Shown piece by piece: positions 1 to 9,495 of a stretch of DNA of 64,000 nt. The stretch is from Primulina eburnea (Eukaryota; Streptophyta; Magnoliopsida; Lamiales; Gesneriaceae). The DNA is taken from NCBI RefSeq assembly GCF_022965805.1, contig NC_133105.1:28986277-29050276 (forward strand), in the 5' to 3' direction. The notes under the pieces were generated by a model that worked only from the letters and a program-made list of their open reading frames with translations, was not told where the DNA came from and made no database searches. Position 1 is the first letter of the stretch. Each line of letters opens with the position of its first letter. The position numbers were made by a program, and so were the translations under genes.

Positions 1-596
1 GTTTAATTAGTCTCAAATATGTTTGAGATAATTAAATTAAGTCCATGTATTTTTAATTGTTAAAAAATCAAATAAGTCTTGCATGCATGGGAAGATGAAA
101 GGTTGGGGGACAACTTTTTCAAATATCTAGGCTTGGCATTGGAATTCACATCAACTTTTTCAAGGACCAAGACAAAACTCCCTTCCCCTTTAATACATGA
201 GATGGCCGAAACTTTTTTTAGTTTTCACCAAGTTTTTCTCTCATTTTTCTTCAAGTGTTGAGGAAAGAAAAAGACTTCTCTTTGAAAAATCTTCTTATTT
301 TTCTAGTGCAAAATAAGAAGGGTTCTAGCTAGTTAGTGGTGGGCTTGATTTTGAAGGAAAGGAGGAAGCTTGTAGATCAACTCATCCATTCAAGAGCTAA
401 AGTGTTTACACTTTAGTTGGAGCCATACATCAATCCTTGTGATTGATAGGTACATTTCTTAAACACACTATGAATGTCATTTTTGTGTTTTTGTATTTGC
501 TACACAATATTATCAAGGTGGCCGAAATTTTCTTCAAGAAAATTAAAATTTTAAACTTCCGTTGCGCTTCCGGTCACCGTAACCGATCCCCTTTCA
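1..596 (+). repeat. Copia-type (Angela-like) LTR, 3' part
   Basis: The first 521 bases match 27000-27521 almost base for base in the same orientation. They continue into a tail reading CTTCCGTTGCGCTTCCGG, then ACCGATCCC, and end in CA at 596. A 'cttccgctgcgc ... ccgatccc' tail is typical of plant Angela/Tork-type Copia LTRs, so I read this as the 3' quarter of such an LTR cut by the window edge. No primer-binding site follows it, so it is a broken copy rather than an intact 5' LTR. Bases 597-650 are unassigned. The lineage name is an inference from the LTR ends only, because no Copia pol is present. Confidence 0.7.
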
Positions 597-649
597 TCTA
601 CTTCATGGGAGTGCAAGAGTTTGGTGGGAGAGCACATCAGTGATAGTTA

Positions 650-1329
650 ACCTACATACTCTCACGTGGAATGGGTTCAAAGAGGTGTTTTACTCCAAGT
701 ACTTCACTGAGGAAGTGCGTTTGAAACTGATTGGGGAGTTCATGACGCTACGATAGGGAGATAGCAGCGTAGCTGATTATGTGCAGAAGTTTGAGAAAGG
801 TTGCCAATTTATGCCCTTAATCGCCAATGATGTTCAGGCCAAGGTGAGACACTTTCTCCTTGGAATGCGGCCGATCTTGCGCCGTGATGTGAAGGTGGTA
901 GGGCCTATGACCTATGAGGTCGCCGTAGCGAGGGCATTGGAGGCGGAGCAGGATATGAAAGAGATTGAGAAGGATCGACTGGGCAAGAGGCCCTTTCAGG
1001 CACCGCAGCAACACCAGCAGTATCAGCAGCGACCACCATTTAAGAAGCCCTACCAGTGGCAGCCTGGAAAGAAACCATACCAAGGACCACCTAAGGGAAA
1101 GGGTCTTATCCAACAGCAGGGGGCGCCGCAGAAGCCCGGTAATTTCCCTGTTTTCAGAAGTGTAACCGCCAGCATCCAGGACCATGCTTGTATGGGTCAG
1201 GCAAGTGCTTTAAGTGTGGTGCTACCGACCACATGCTAAAGGAGTGCCCGCAGTGGAAGCAGCCAACTCAAGGCCGGGTATTCGCCATGCACGCTCAGGA
1301 AGCGGATCCAGACACTACTTTACTGACCG
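650..1329 (+). pseudogene. gag of Ty3 element A, 5'-truncated
   Basis: This is the C-terminal part of a Ty3/gypsy Gag (capsid/nucleocapsid). The capsid part reads through FKEVFYSKYF and, after a TAG at 754, SVADYVQKFEKGCQF. A Q/P/K-rich linker follows, then one CCHC zinc knuckle, CFKCGATDHMLKEC, at about 1206-1247. The frame shifts near 1160, just before the knuckle, so the copy is dead. The 5' end starts abruptly near 650 without LTR, PBS or start codon. The downstream frame runs directly into the candidate intron and then the protease of the same element. The sister copy E at 35073 has the same organisation. The Tekay/Del chromovirus assignment comes from the similarity of its pol to that lineage. 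Confidence 0.85.
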
Positions 1330-1536
1330 GTAAACTTTCCTACCTAAGCTCAGTATTACTTTGCCTTGCAGGTGAATTTTATTTGGGGATTTTTAGGATG
1401 CTAGTATTGTTTGAGTATATTTGGGTTACTATCTTGTTAGCATTATTTTTGAATGGCATAGGACATCGAATTTTATTATGCGTAAGGTTAATGTTAGTAT
1501 TTTGGATATAAGTTGTGTTGTGCTAACGCATCTCAG
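1330..1536 (+). other. candidate spliceosomal intron between gag and protease of element A
   Basis: A 207-bp T-rich insert separates the zinc-knuckle frame from the protease frame. It begins GTAAAC after ACCG and ends CTCAG, with CTAAC, a branch-point-like motif, about 10 nt before the AG. Removing it joins gag to protease in frame: the phase-1 codon G|GG precedes NIFIKRLATTALIDSGATHS. Unspliced RNA would stop at 1509-1511 after a short hydrophobic tail. Sister element E carries a diverged 156-bp insert at the identical place (35634-35789). The reading frame and conserved position are seen; splicing is inferred. The AG lies unusually close to the putative branch point. Confidence 0.6.
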
Positions 1537-4328
1537 GGAACATTTTCATAAAGAGATTAGCTACAACTGCACTGATAGATTCAGGAGCCACTCACTCCTT
1601 TATATCAGAGACCTTCGCTAATCACCTGGACATCAAGTCCATCGGCCTAGACTTGAACTTCTCAATGACAGTCCCATCAGGGGAAGAGTTGTTAGCTACC
1701 AGTGTGATCAGGGATATCGATCTAGAACTGCAGGGCCACCTAGTGTATGCAGATTTGATCGTATTTCCGATGCCAGAGTTCGATATCATTTTGGGCATGG
1801 ACTGGCTGACTAAGAACCGAGTTCTAATCGATTTTCAGAAGAGGTCGGTATTGGTCAGACCGCTCGGTATGGAGCAGTTTTTATTCGAGCCAGCTAGATG
1901 GAGGAGTTTCCCTCGTATGATTTCGTGCATGCAGGCGAGGAAATTAATTTCAAAGGGATGTCAGGCTTTCTTGGCCAGTGTTATAGCAGCGCCTGACGTG
2001 CCCACTCCTTCTATTTCAGAAGTGCCAGTAGCCAGAGAATTTCCAGACGTCTTCCCAGACGACGTCACAGGCCTTCCACCAGATAGAGAGGTGGAGTTTG
2101 CCATTGATCTCATGCCTGGTACAGTGCCGATCTCTAAGGCACCGTACAGATTAGCTCCAGCAGAGATGTTAGAACTTAAACAGTAGATTCAGGAGCTCTT
2201 AGACAAGGATTTTATCAGCCCGAGTTTCTTACCATGGGGCGCACCAGTACTCTTTGTGAAAAAAAAAGATGGGAGCATGAGACTGTGCATCGATTACCGT
2301 GAGCTGAACAAGGTAACGATCAAGAATAAGTGTCCGTTGCCACGAATCGAAGATTTGTTCGACCAGTTGCAGGGAGCTACCGTGTTCTCCAAAATCGATC
2401 TTCGATCAGGGTATCACCAACTGAGAGTAAAGGATGCAGATGTGCATAAGAGAGATTTCAGGACCAGATACGGGCATTACGAGTTCTTAGTGATGCCTTT
2501 TGGATTGACCAATGCTCCAGCTATTTTCATGGATCTCATGAACCGAGTATTTCAACCGTTCCTCGATCAGTTCGTCATAGTGTTCATTGACGATATTCTC
2601 ATATACTCGAAGAGCCATGAGGAGCACGATCACAAAAGTCTCAAATATTTCTTCACGCAGAAGGAGCTGAATATGAGACAGAGACGGTGGTTAGAACTTG
2701 TGAAGGACTATGATTGCGAGATTAGCTACCACCCGGGAAAAGCTAACGTCGTGGCAGACGCTTTGAGCAGAAAGGTGGCAGTCATAGCACAATTGTCAGT
2801 TCAGAGACCGCTTCAGTATGAGATTCAGAGGTTTGGTCTAGAGATTTATCGTAAGGGCAGAGCTCCTAGACTGTCTAATCTGACAGTCAAATCTGATTTA
2901 CTAGACCGAATTCGAGCAGGACAGTCTTCAGATGAGCAACTACAGAAATGGAGACTGAAGGAGGAAGCTAAGGGCAGTGTTTTGTACAGAGTGTCAGATG
3001 GTATCGTGAGATACAGAGACAGAATGTGGGTGCCTAGTGTTGATTCGATCAGACAGGATATTCTGACAGAGGCACACGCATCTCCGTATTCTATTCACCC
3101 AGGAGGTACCAAGATGTACAAAGACCTGCAGATTTTGTATTGGTGGCCAGGGATGAAGAGAGACATCCGCAGATTTGTATCTGAGTGCCTCACTTGTCAG
3201 CAGGTGAAGGCAGAGCATCAGAGGCCAGCAGGTATGCTTAAGCCACTCCCTATCCCAGAGTGGAAATGGGAGAACATCACTATGGATTTCGTCGTTGGGT
3301 TACCTAATTCAGTCAAAGGGTCTAATTCTATTTGGGTTATAGTGAATCGACTCACTAAGTCAGCGCATTTTCTGCCAGTGAATACGACTTTCTCCATGAC
3401 GCAGTATGCGGAGCTTTATATCCTGGAGATAGTCCGTTTGCATGGTTTCCCAGTCTCTATTGTGTCCGACAGGGATCCGAGGTTTACATCGTCCTTCTGG
3501 AAGAGCTTGCATGCAGCTATGGGGACGAAGTTACTGTTCAGTACAGCTTTTCACCCGCAGACAGATGGCCAGTCTGAGCGAGTGATTCAGATTTTGGAAG
3601 ACTTGCTAAGAGCTTGCATGATTGATTTTCAGGGAACTTGGGAGTCTAAGCTACCTCTAGTAGAGTTCACATACAACAACAGTTTCCAAGCATCAATTGG
3701 TATGGCTCCCTATGAAGCGTTGTATGGTCGGAAGTGCAGATCGCCAGTTCATTGGGATGAAGTTGGTGAGAGAACAGATCTAGGCCCAGAGATAGTTCAG
3801 CAGACTGCAGAAGTGGTGGTCAAGATTCGTGACAGAATGAAGACCGCCCAAAGCCGTCAGAAGAGCTATGCCGATAAGAGAAGAAGAGATCTCGAGTTTG
3901 CCGTTGGGGATCACGTTTTCGTCAAGATAGCACCCATGAAGGGTGTTATGAGATTTGGGAAAAGAGGCAAGTTGAGTCCAAGGTTTATTGGACCGTTCGA
4001 GATTTTGGACAGAGTTGGGACACTAGCCTATCGTGTTGCCCTTCCGCCGAATCTGGCCGAGGTGCACAATGTGTTCCATGTCTCGATGCTGAGGAAATAA
4101 CTAGCTAATCCTTCGCATGTTCTGAGTTATGAGCCTTTGCAGCTTGCTCCAGATTTGTCTTATGAGGAAAGACCGACTCAAATCCTCAACAGACAGGAGC
4201 GCAGACTCCGGAACAAAGTGACTAAGCTAGTCAAAGTTCGGTGGTTTAACCAATCAGTGGAAGAGGCCACTTTGGAGTCAGAGGCAGATATGAGACTTCG
4301 CTACCCGGAATTGTTCGGTAAGACTTAA
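1537..4328 (+). pseudogene. pol of Ty3 element A (protease, RT with deletion, RNase H remnant, integrase, chromodomain-like tail)
   Basis: Domains in order: aspartic protease with ALIDSGATHSFIS near 1569-1610; the protease/RT linker with ILGMDWL; reverse transcriptase from about 2050 with [15 protein letters not shown] and the active-site FIDDIL near 2585; then an abrupt in-frame jump at about 2625 from SKSHEEH to DHKSLKYF. The jump removes the RT thumb and the first half of RNase H, roughly 200 residues. RNase H then ends in [10 protein letters not shown]. Integrase follows, with an HHCC zinc-binding region, catalytic Asp residues ([12 protein letters not shown]) and Glu (GQSERVIQ), the GPY/F region RFIGPFEIL, and a C-terminal module resembling the group II chromodomain of Tekay/Del elements. 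Stops: TAG at about 2184 and TAA at 4098-4100. The deletion and stops make it non-autonomous. Confidence 0.9.
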
Positions 4329-4364
4329 CTTCGAGGACGAAATTTTTATAAGTGGGGGAGGAAC
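4328..4364 (+). promoter_or_regulatory. pre-PPT inverted repeat and polypurine tract of element A
   Basis: CTTCGAGGACGAAAT, an inverted-repeat-like motif, is followed by the polypurine tract AGTGGGGGAGGAAC directly before the LTR start TGTAGAGCCC at 4365. The PPT primes plus-strand DNA synthesis. The same GGACGAAAT motif sits before the PPT in elements H (9458) and F (62814). Confidence 0.8.
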
Positions 4365-5786
4365 TGTAGAGCCCAATTTCGTACACGTAAAACCCATGCA
4401 TTTATTTAAATTAGTAAAGCATTTAATTTATTTTAAAGGAGTTTAGTCATGCATAATTCATTTAAATGCATTATTTTAAAGTATCTACGTTTATGTGATG
4501 CACGTTAAAATGTCTTTCGAGTTTCATGTTTCAGGCGATCATTCGAGGCGGGATTGAGGAAAAGACCCGGGGACGATTTTTGGCAATTTAAAGATGGTAT
4601 CTTATTTTAGTTGAGTTTGAGGGCATTTTCAATTAATTTATTGAATTTTAGCATTTCAAGTCTAAATCATGTATTTATCAATTTTAAGAGTTTAAAACTT
4701 TTAAAATCTAGCATGGTGTGTGTTATATTTTAATTAAAGAATTTTATTTAAAAGTTAATTGTGAGTTAGTGTTTTAATTAGTAGACAATTATTTTAGTAA
4801 ACTAAAATTCAGTCTCCTAATTACACTAAAACACACGCCTCACACACACACTACACGCTTTTACACATACCTGTAACGCCTAAACACACACACACACTCT
4901 ATCATTCAGTTTTTATTATTTTGAGAGAAGAAAACCTAGGGATTCTCCTTCCCTACAGCAGCCGCCCCATCCCCTTCACGATCCCAGCAAGTTTCGTGAG
5001 TTTTTATCGCAAGTTTTAGCACCACGATCGTCCCGGATCAACCTCGCTTTCATCCCCGCTTCGATATCGCCGGTTCGGTAACGTTTAATATCAAAAAGGC
5101 ACGTATATTTTGTTCTTGCTGTGTCGATCAAGTCATATATTGTATTGCGTTGTTTTTATGCGTAAAAGTTATGTATGATGTTTGTAGTTTGAGCGGATCA
5201 TAGATCGGATCAATTTCGAAGGAAAAGTTTTAGATCTAAAACTCGTTTTTGCTGTCTTTTCAAATACTACGATTTTTCTGTTCATATTTTGAGAAAACTT
5301 TCAACTAGAAAAATGTAGAACTTTTCGATGCCTTCGATTTGACATAAAACTCGAGATTTTTGGACGAAAAATGAGTGAGTTATGATGTTTTTCGTGAGAC
5401 TGCTCAAACTGTAATTTTCAGAAAATGTGTTATTGATGTGTTTCTTGAAGTTTTACGTTGCAGGCTTCGTTGGGGCTCGACGGGTGATCGCCGCTGCACA
5501 TAGGTACTTCGGTTATGATGTTGGAATGGTCATCGATGTTTTGTTTCGTGTCGATAGGCACTAAGATGGTTCTAGAGTCGTAGGAACAATCATTGATGTC
5601 CAATTCGTTGTTGTGTCGTTGGTTGTGAATTGTTACCCTCGGGGTGATGTTTATGCACTTGGGTTTGGTATAATACCTTAGTGTTCTAAGAAGTGTCTCG
5701 TGGTGACGCAATAGTCCGAGGAATCGAGTCTAGAAGACTAAGCAAAAACATGTTCAGAATCTCGTAAGTTTCGACCGACAGTAGCC

Positions 5787-6050
5787 ACACGGACCTTGCC
5801 ACGGACCCTGACACGGGGTCCGTGCATTTGTTTTCTCGTGAGTGTCAAATTTGCGTAGATACACGGACCTTTACCCGGACCCTGGCACGGGGTCCGTGCC
5901 TTCACTTTCTCACAAGTGTCAAAGTTGCAAGTGGACACGGACCCTTACACGGAGGCAGGCACGGGGTCCGTACCCCTTTTTTCTTTCCGAGTACATCCTT
6001 CACCGTAGGTAGACGGACCTGTACACGGACCCGGGTTAGGGGTCCGTGTA
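5787..6050 (+). repeat. four-unit tandem array of CACGGACC...GGTCCGTG hairpins in LTR A
   Basis: Units start at about 5787, 5861, 5935 and 6011, a period of 74-76 bp. Each unit carries ACACGGACC and, about 20 bp on, GGGGTCCGTG, so each can fold as a stem. The spacers (for example GAGTGTCAAATTTGC and AAGTGTCAAAGTTGC) are also repeated. If the promoter is near 4908, the array is transcribed. Confidence 0.9.
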
Positions 6051-6367
6051 CACACTGTTTGGGAAAAATATTATTTTTGGTTTCAAGGTTTGATGCCATG
6101 GTTTAGAGCAAGGATTAGTAAGGTCATGTCATGGGAAGTTATAGAAGGTCCTAAGATATGATCGAGCTTGAGAGTAAGTATAATTTTTCTACGTCTAAGC
6201 TATGCAAGTTAAGTATGAAATTCATGTTAGTATGTCGCAGCGACGGCCCCAGTCGAAGTCCAACGAATCCCTCAACGCCAAGTAAGTATGAATGACGTGC
6301 GAAGGAAATGTTTTAAGTTTCGAGGTATGCTAATTGTCTTGTGACCAAAGAAAGTTAGGATTGGAAA

Positions 6368-6486
6368 GCGTTAAATCATGAACGGGGACCAATCCGCCCG
6401 TTAAATTATGAACGGGTTAGATCGTGGTTGTGAAGCGTTAAATTATGAACGTGGATCAACTGGCCTGTTAAATTATGAACAGGGAT
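6368..6486 (+). repeat. short direct repeats in LTR A
   Basis: Four copies of CGTTAAATTATGAACGGG or close variants lie at about 6369, 6399, 6435 and 6465. The copies come as pairs whose flanks CCCG and CGGG face each other. Confidence 0.75.
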
Positions 6487-7131
6487 CTTATGTATGCGGC
6501 AGTGGATACGTCCCTGTCAGCCCAGTACTGTGGTGTGTCTGATCAGGCGTTTATCATGTTAAGGGTCACTTGCTTTGAAACATCCTCTACGTAGAATTAT
6601 GCAGCCAAGTATGTGAAGTATGATAGCATGTTTAAGAAAAGTTTATGATCATGGCACGTCGTAGTATGTATGTTCAAGTTCAAGTTTATTTCAAGTTGAA
6701 GTTTATGCAAGTTCAATTTAAAGTTATGTATGTCCTATATTAAAGATGCATGCGATTTTATTATGTAGTACTCGTTATTTCCAGTTTATACGTGTTGAGT
6801 CTTTAGACTCACTAGACTTGATCGATGCAGGTGAGTACGATGAACAGGAGACAGGAGGTGGCGACCAAGGGGCAGGCTTGGGCTGAGCGGCAGGCTAAAC
6901 CCGAGGACCGCAAGTTTATGTTTTTAAGCACAGTGTTAAATACTCTGAATTTTTATGATTTGAATGTGAGATGTTTTGAGACAGCGTTCTTTTAGCAAAT
7001 TTTTAATTGGTGATGGATTATTTTAAAAATATTTTTTTAGAATGTTGGGTGACGACCGTATGGATGTTTTTATTTAATAAAATTTTAAATTTTTCCGCAA
7101 ATTTCAAGTAGTAAAAGTATGGTACGTTACA

Positions 7132-7866
7132 CTATGTGTCATGTCGTAGTTGCATCGATGGTGTAATCTATGAAACCCCTTTCATAATTACCACCATACT
7201 CTGATCAGAGATTTCATACTACATACACATAGGATATCCATACCCGAAGGTAAGCGGTGAATCCCCGACTAAAATGCATCGACTCCTATATGTTTCGACA
7301 AAACACCCAACCTTGCCACCTGATGACCCCTTGAGAGTCGGTAAACAAGTCAAAGTGTAATGCTAGCACATAGAGTCTCAATGTTGTACCGGGTCATAAG
7401 GACTAATGGTGTACAACCATAAACTAGGACTTTTCCACTCGATAAGTGAGAACCACTTGGAAAGTCCTTTATGGAGGGTTGTTCAGTGCACTCTACAAGG
7501 AGCACCTATCTACATGCTCGGACATCACAATGTCCCCTACCAATGAAACATTGTACTCACATCGCAGATACTAGTCTCAAACTCGAGCAGCCTATATCCT
7601 TCTCAGCGACGGTTGAATCGACTAGGAACTGTTTAAATATACAGTATTCCAAATATGAGTTTCATGATACTCATCATATGAGCATCTCATATTCTTTCTA
7701 CTATTTGTATATTCAAGGACTTTATCTATGCAACTAGCATGGGTATACAGATAAAGATGTGCCAAAACAATAATTTCAAATATTATTAAAATAAAGATTG
7801 TTTATACATAGAGTTTCATTGTGAACATTCGGCCAACACTTGGCTCGACGGGCACCTACTCTAACA
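7132..7866 (-). repeat. Copia-type LTR fragment, 5' part, reversed
   Basis: The reverse complement of this stretch matches 25543-26290 closely, including the terminal TGTTAGAGTAGGTGCC, which here lies at 7866-7851. It is the first ~735 bp of the Angela-like LTR, truncated where LTR A ends. It abuts the H-element LTR remnant directly. I see no coding sequence. Confidence 0.85.
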
Positions 7867-8253
7867 GGTATGAGGGAGGTCTTGACGGATGATTTCACTG
7901 GACTGATGGCGTACACAACCCGAGGACCAGCGCTTCTACTTTTCCGCTTTTACGATTATGACTTATGTTAAAGATTTTAAGACTATTTATTTATGCTTTT
8001 GAGAGATTTTTGAGAGGTTTAGTATGGACTTTACTTTTCAAATTATTGCTTTTTAGGTTTGGTAAACGGTAGACGATTTCAGTTTTATGACTATTGCACT
8101 TGATTTTTAAAATGCTAGTTGGTTGGTATTTTATTTTAAAGGGGTAAAATATTTTATAAAAATATTTTCATGTGTTATATGTCATGGCCGAAAATCGAGT
8201 GTTTATAAAAAAAAATTAGTACTTTTAAAGCAATAAAAAAAGCAGACGTTTCA
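7867..8253 (+). repeat. 5' LTR remnant of element H
   Basis: It matches 12109-12474 and continues to GCAGACGTTTCA at 8253, giving the true LTR end that is missing from the 3' copy. It is directly followed by the PBS. Confidence 0.85.
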
Positions 8254-9457
8254 GTTGGTATCCGAGCCAGGTTCCTGTAAAGGGTTGTGCCACCATCAGC
8301 GCCGGAAAAATCAGATGTCAAGCCTAAAACTTGTAAGTTTTTACATGCTTTATATGATTTTATGATGTTACCTGCATAAGTACATGGATTATATGTTTAT
8401 GTCTAATGTTTAATAGTTTTATGATAATAAATGTTTTATATGATTTAGAATTTTTATACGTGATACTATATGAAATGAAAAAATAATTGATTTCAAAGCA
8501 TGTTGGTTTTGTGGTGGAATTAGATTAGGTTGATTTTTGGTTTTAGTATTGATGTTCTACTTTTTGGGCTAGAAGTTAATCATGAATATTATAAATGTTT
8601 TGGGACACGTAGATTTTCTAAATATTTATGATTCATGGTTACTAGTCGAATTAATTTTTGGGAATTAGACTTAAGGAATAATGATTTAAGGATTTGCAAC
8701 GACTTGGGAGTAAGAAAATGTATAAATTGGGAATTTAAGTTTTGGTGAAAGGTAAGAATTATTATGAGAATTGATTTTGGGTTAATAAGTTTAAAATTTT
8801 TGAAATTATGTTATGGAAAACCAATAGAAGGAAATTAAGAATGCCAAAAATTTATGGATTAATTGTAGGAATTTTCGAAATTAAGGATCAACTAGGATAA
8901 TTTTTTAGGAAATTAAGAATTAATTTTACAATTATTAAGGAATTTGGGGACTAGTTTAACAATAAGTGAGGATTGAATGGGTTAAATGATAAGAATTTTG
9001 TTGATTTGGGCTCAAAATAATATTTAGAACCTTGAAATATCTTGGGTTATAATGATATTAGGAATGTTAATCAAGGGTTTTAAGGATGAATCAATATTAA
9101 GCTTGAAAATCTAAGCGTTAGCGGATGCGTTTGGGTTTTTACAAATTTAAATTGATAAGTTGATGAAAGTTTTGGGTATAAAATAAGGCAAATAATATAC
9201 GATAAGTTTAGTTATCCATATTTTATATAGGGAATTTTAAGAAAAGTTGAAATTCGAGGTTATAATAGCATAGCACTAAGTTATCATGGGATATTTTAAG
9301 TGCGAATTTGCAAATAAGGATTTAGAAGAAAATTTATTTGGGATCAAGCAGACGTAAGGACATCATAGAACTTAAGTTTTATCAGAGTAGCGCAACGGAA
9401 GTGTGGATTTTTGGGATATTAGAACTAAGTATAAACTTTGGGTTATTAAGGATAAGC
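8254..9457 (+). other. PBS and non-coding internal region of element H
   Basis: TGGTATCCGAGCC at 8256-8268 fits the initiator tRNA-Met primer site with one change from TGGTATCAGAGC. The rest is A/T-rich with frequent stops in all frames and no recognisable gag or pol. CTTGTAAGTTTT near 8328 looks like a splice donor, but no partner acceptor is evident. Confidence 0.8.
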
Positions 9458-9495
9458 GAATTTCAAGGACGAAATTCAATTTAAGGGGGGAAGAT
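9458..9495 (+). promoter_or_regulatory. pre-PPT inverted repeat and PPT of element H
   Basis: GAATTTCAAGGACGAAATTC (9458-9477), nearly palindromic, is followed by TTAAGGGGGGAAGAT directly before the LTR start TGTAACGCCC at 9496. Confidence 0.85.

Larger units (their letters stand above)
4365..7131 (+). repeat. 3' LTR of element A (2.8 kb)
   Basis: The LTR starts TGTAGAGCCC right after the PPT and ends near TACGTTACA at 7131, where an unrelated Copia LTR fragment begins within 1-3 bases. It has no coding capacity. A CA-rich stretch (4845-4900) and a TTTTTATTATTTT element (about 4908) followed by a GAGAGAAG leader-like sequence suggest the promoter and transcript start near 4910. It also contains a four-unit hairpin array (5787-6050), short GTTAAATTATGAAC repeats (6368-6486), and the conserved GAGTC-TTTA-GACTC element at 6797-6810 followed by GCAGGTGAGTA at 6828. 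No matching 5' LTR lies in the window. Confidence 0.85.

Noticed and set aside
2994..3218. Antisense open frame over the integrase zinc-finger region (similar ones at 41287-41529 and 61460-61702)
   Set aside because: Antisense shadows of a conserved pol segment; their similarity to each other reflects conservation of the sense strand.
5738..6106. Open frames on both strands across the CACGGACC array
   Set aside because: Periodic peptide content follows the 74-76-bp DNA repeat inside an LTR.
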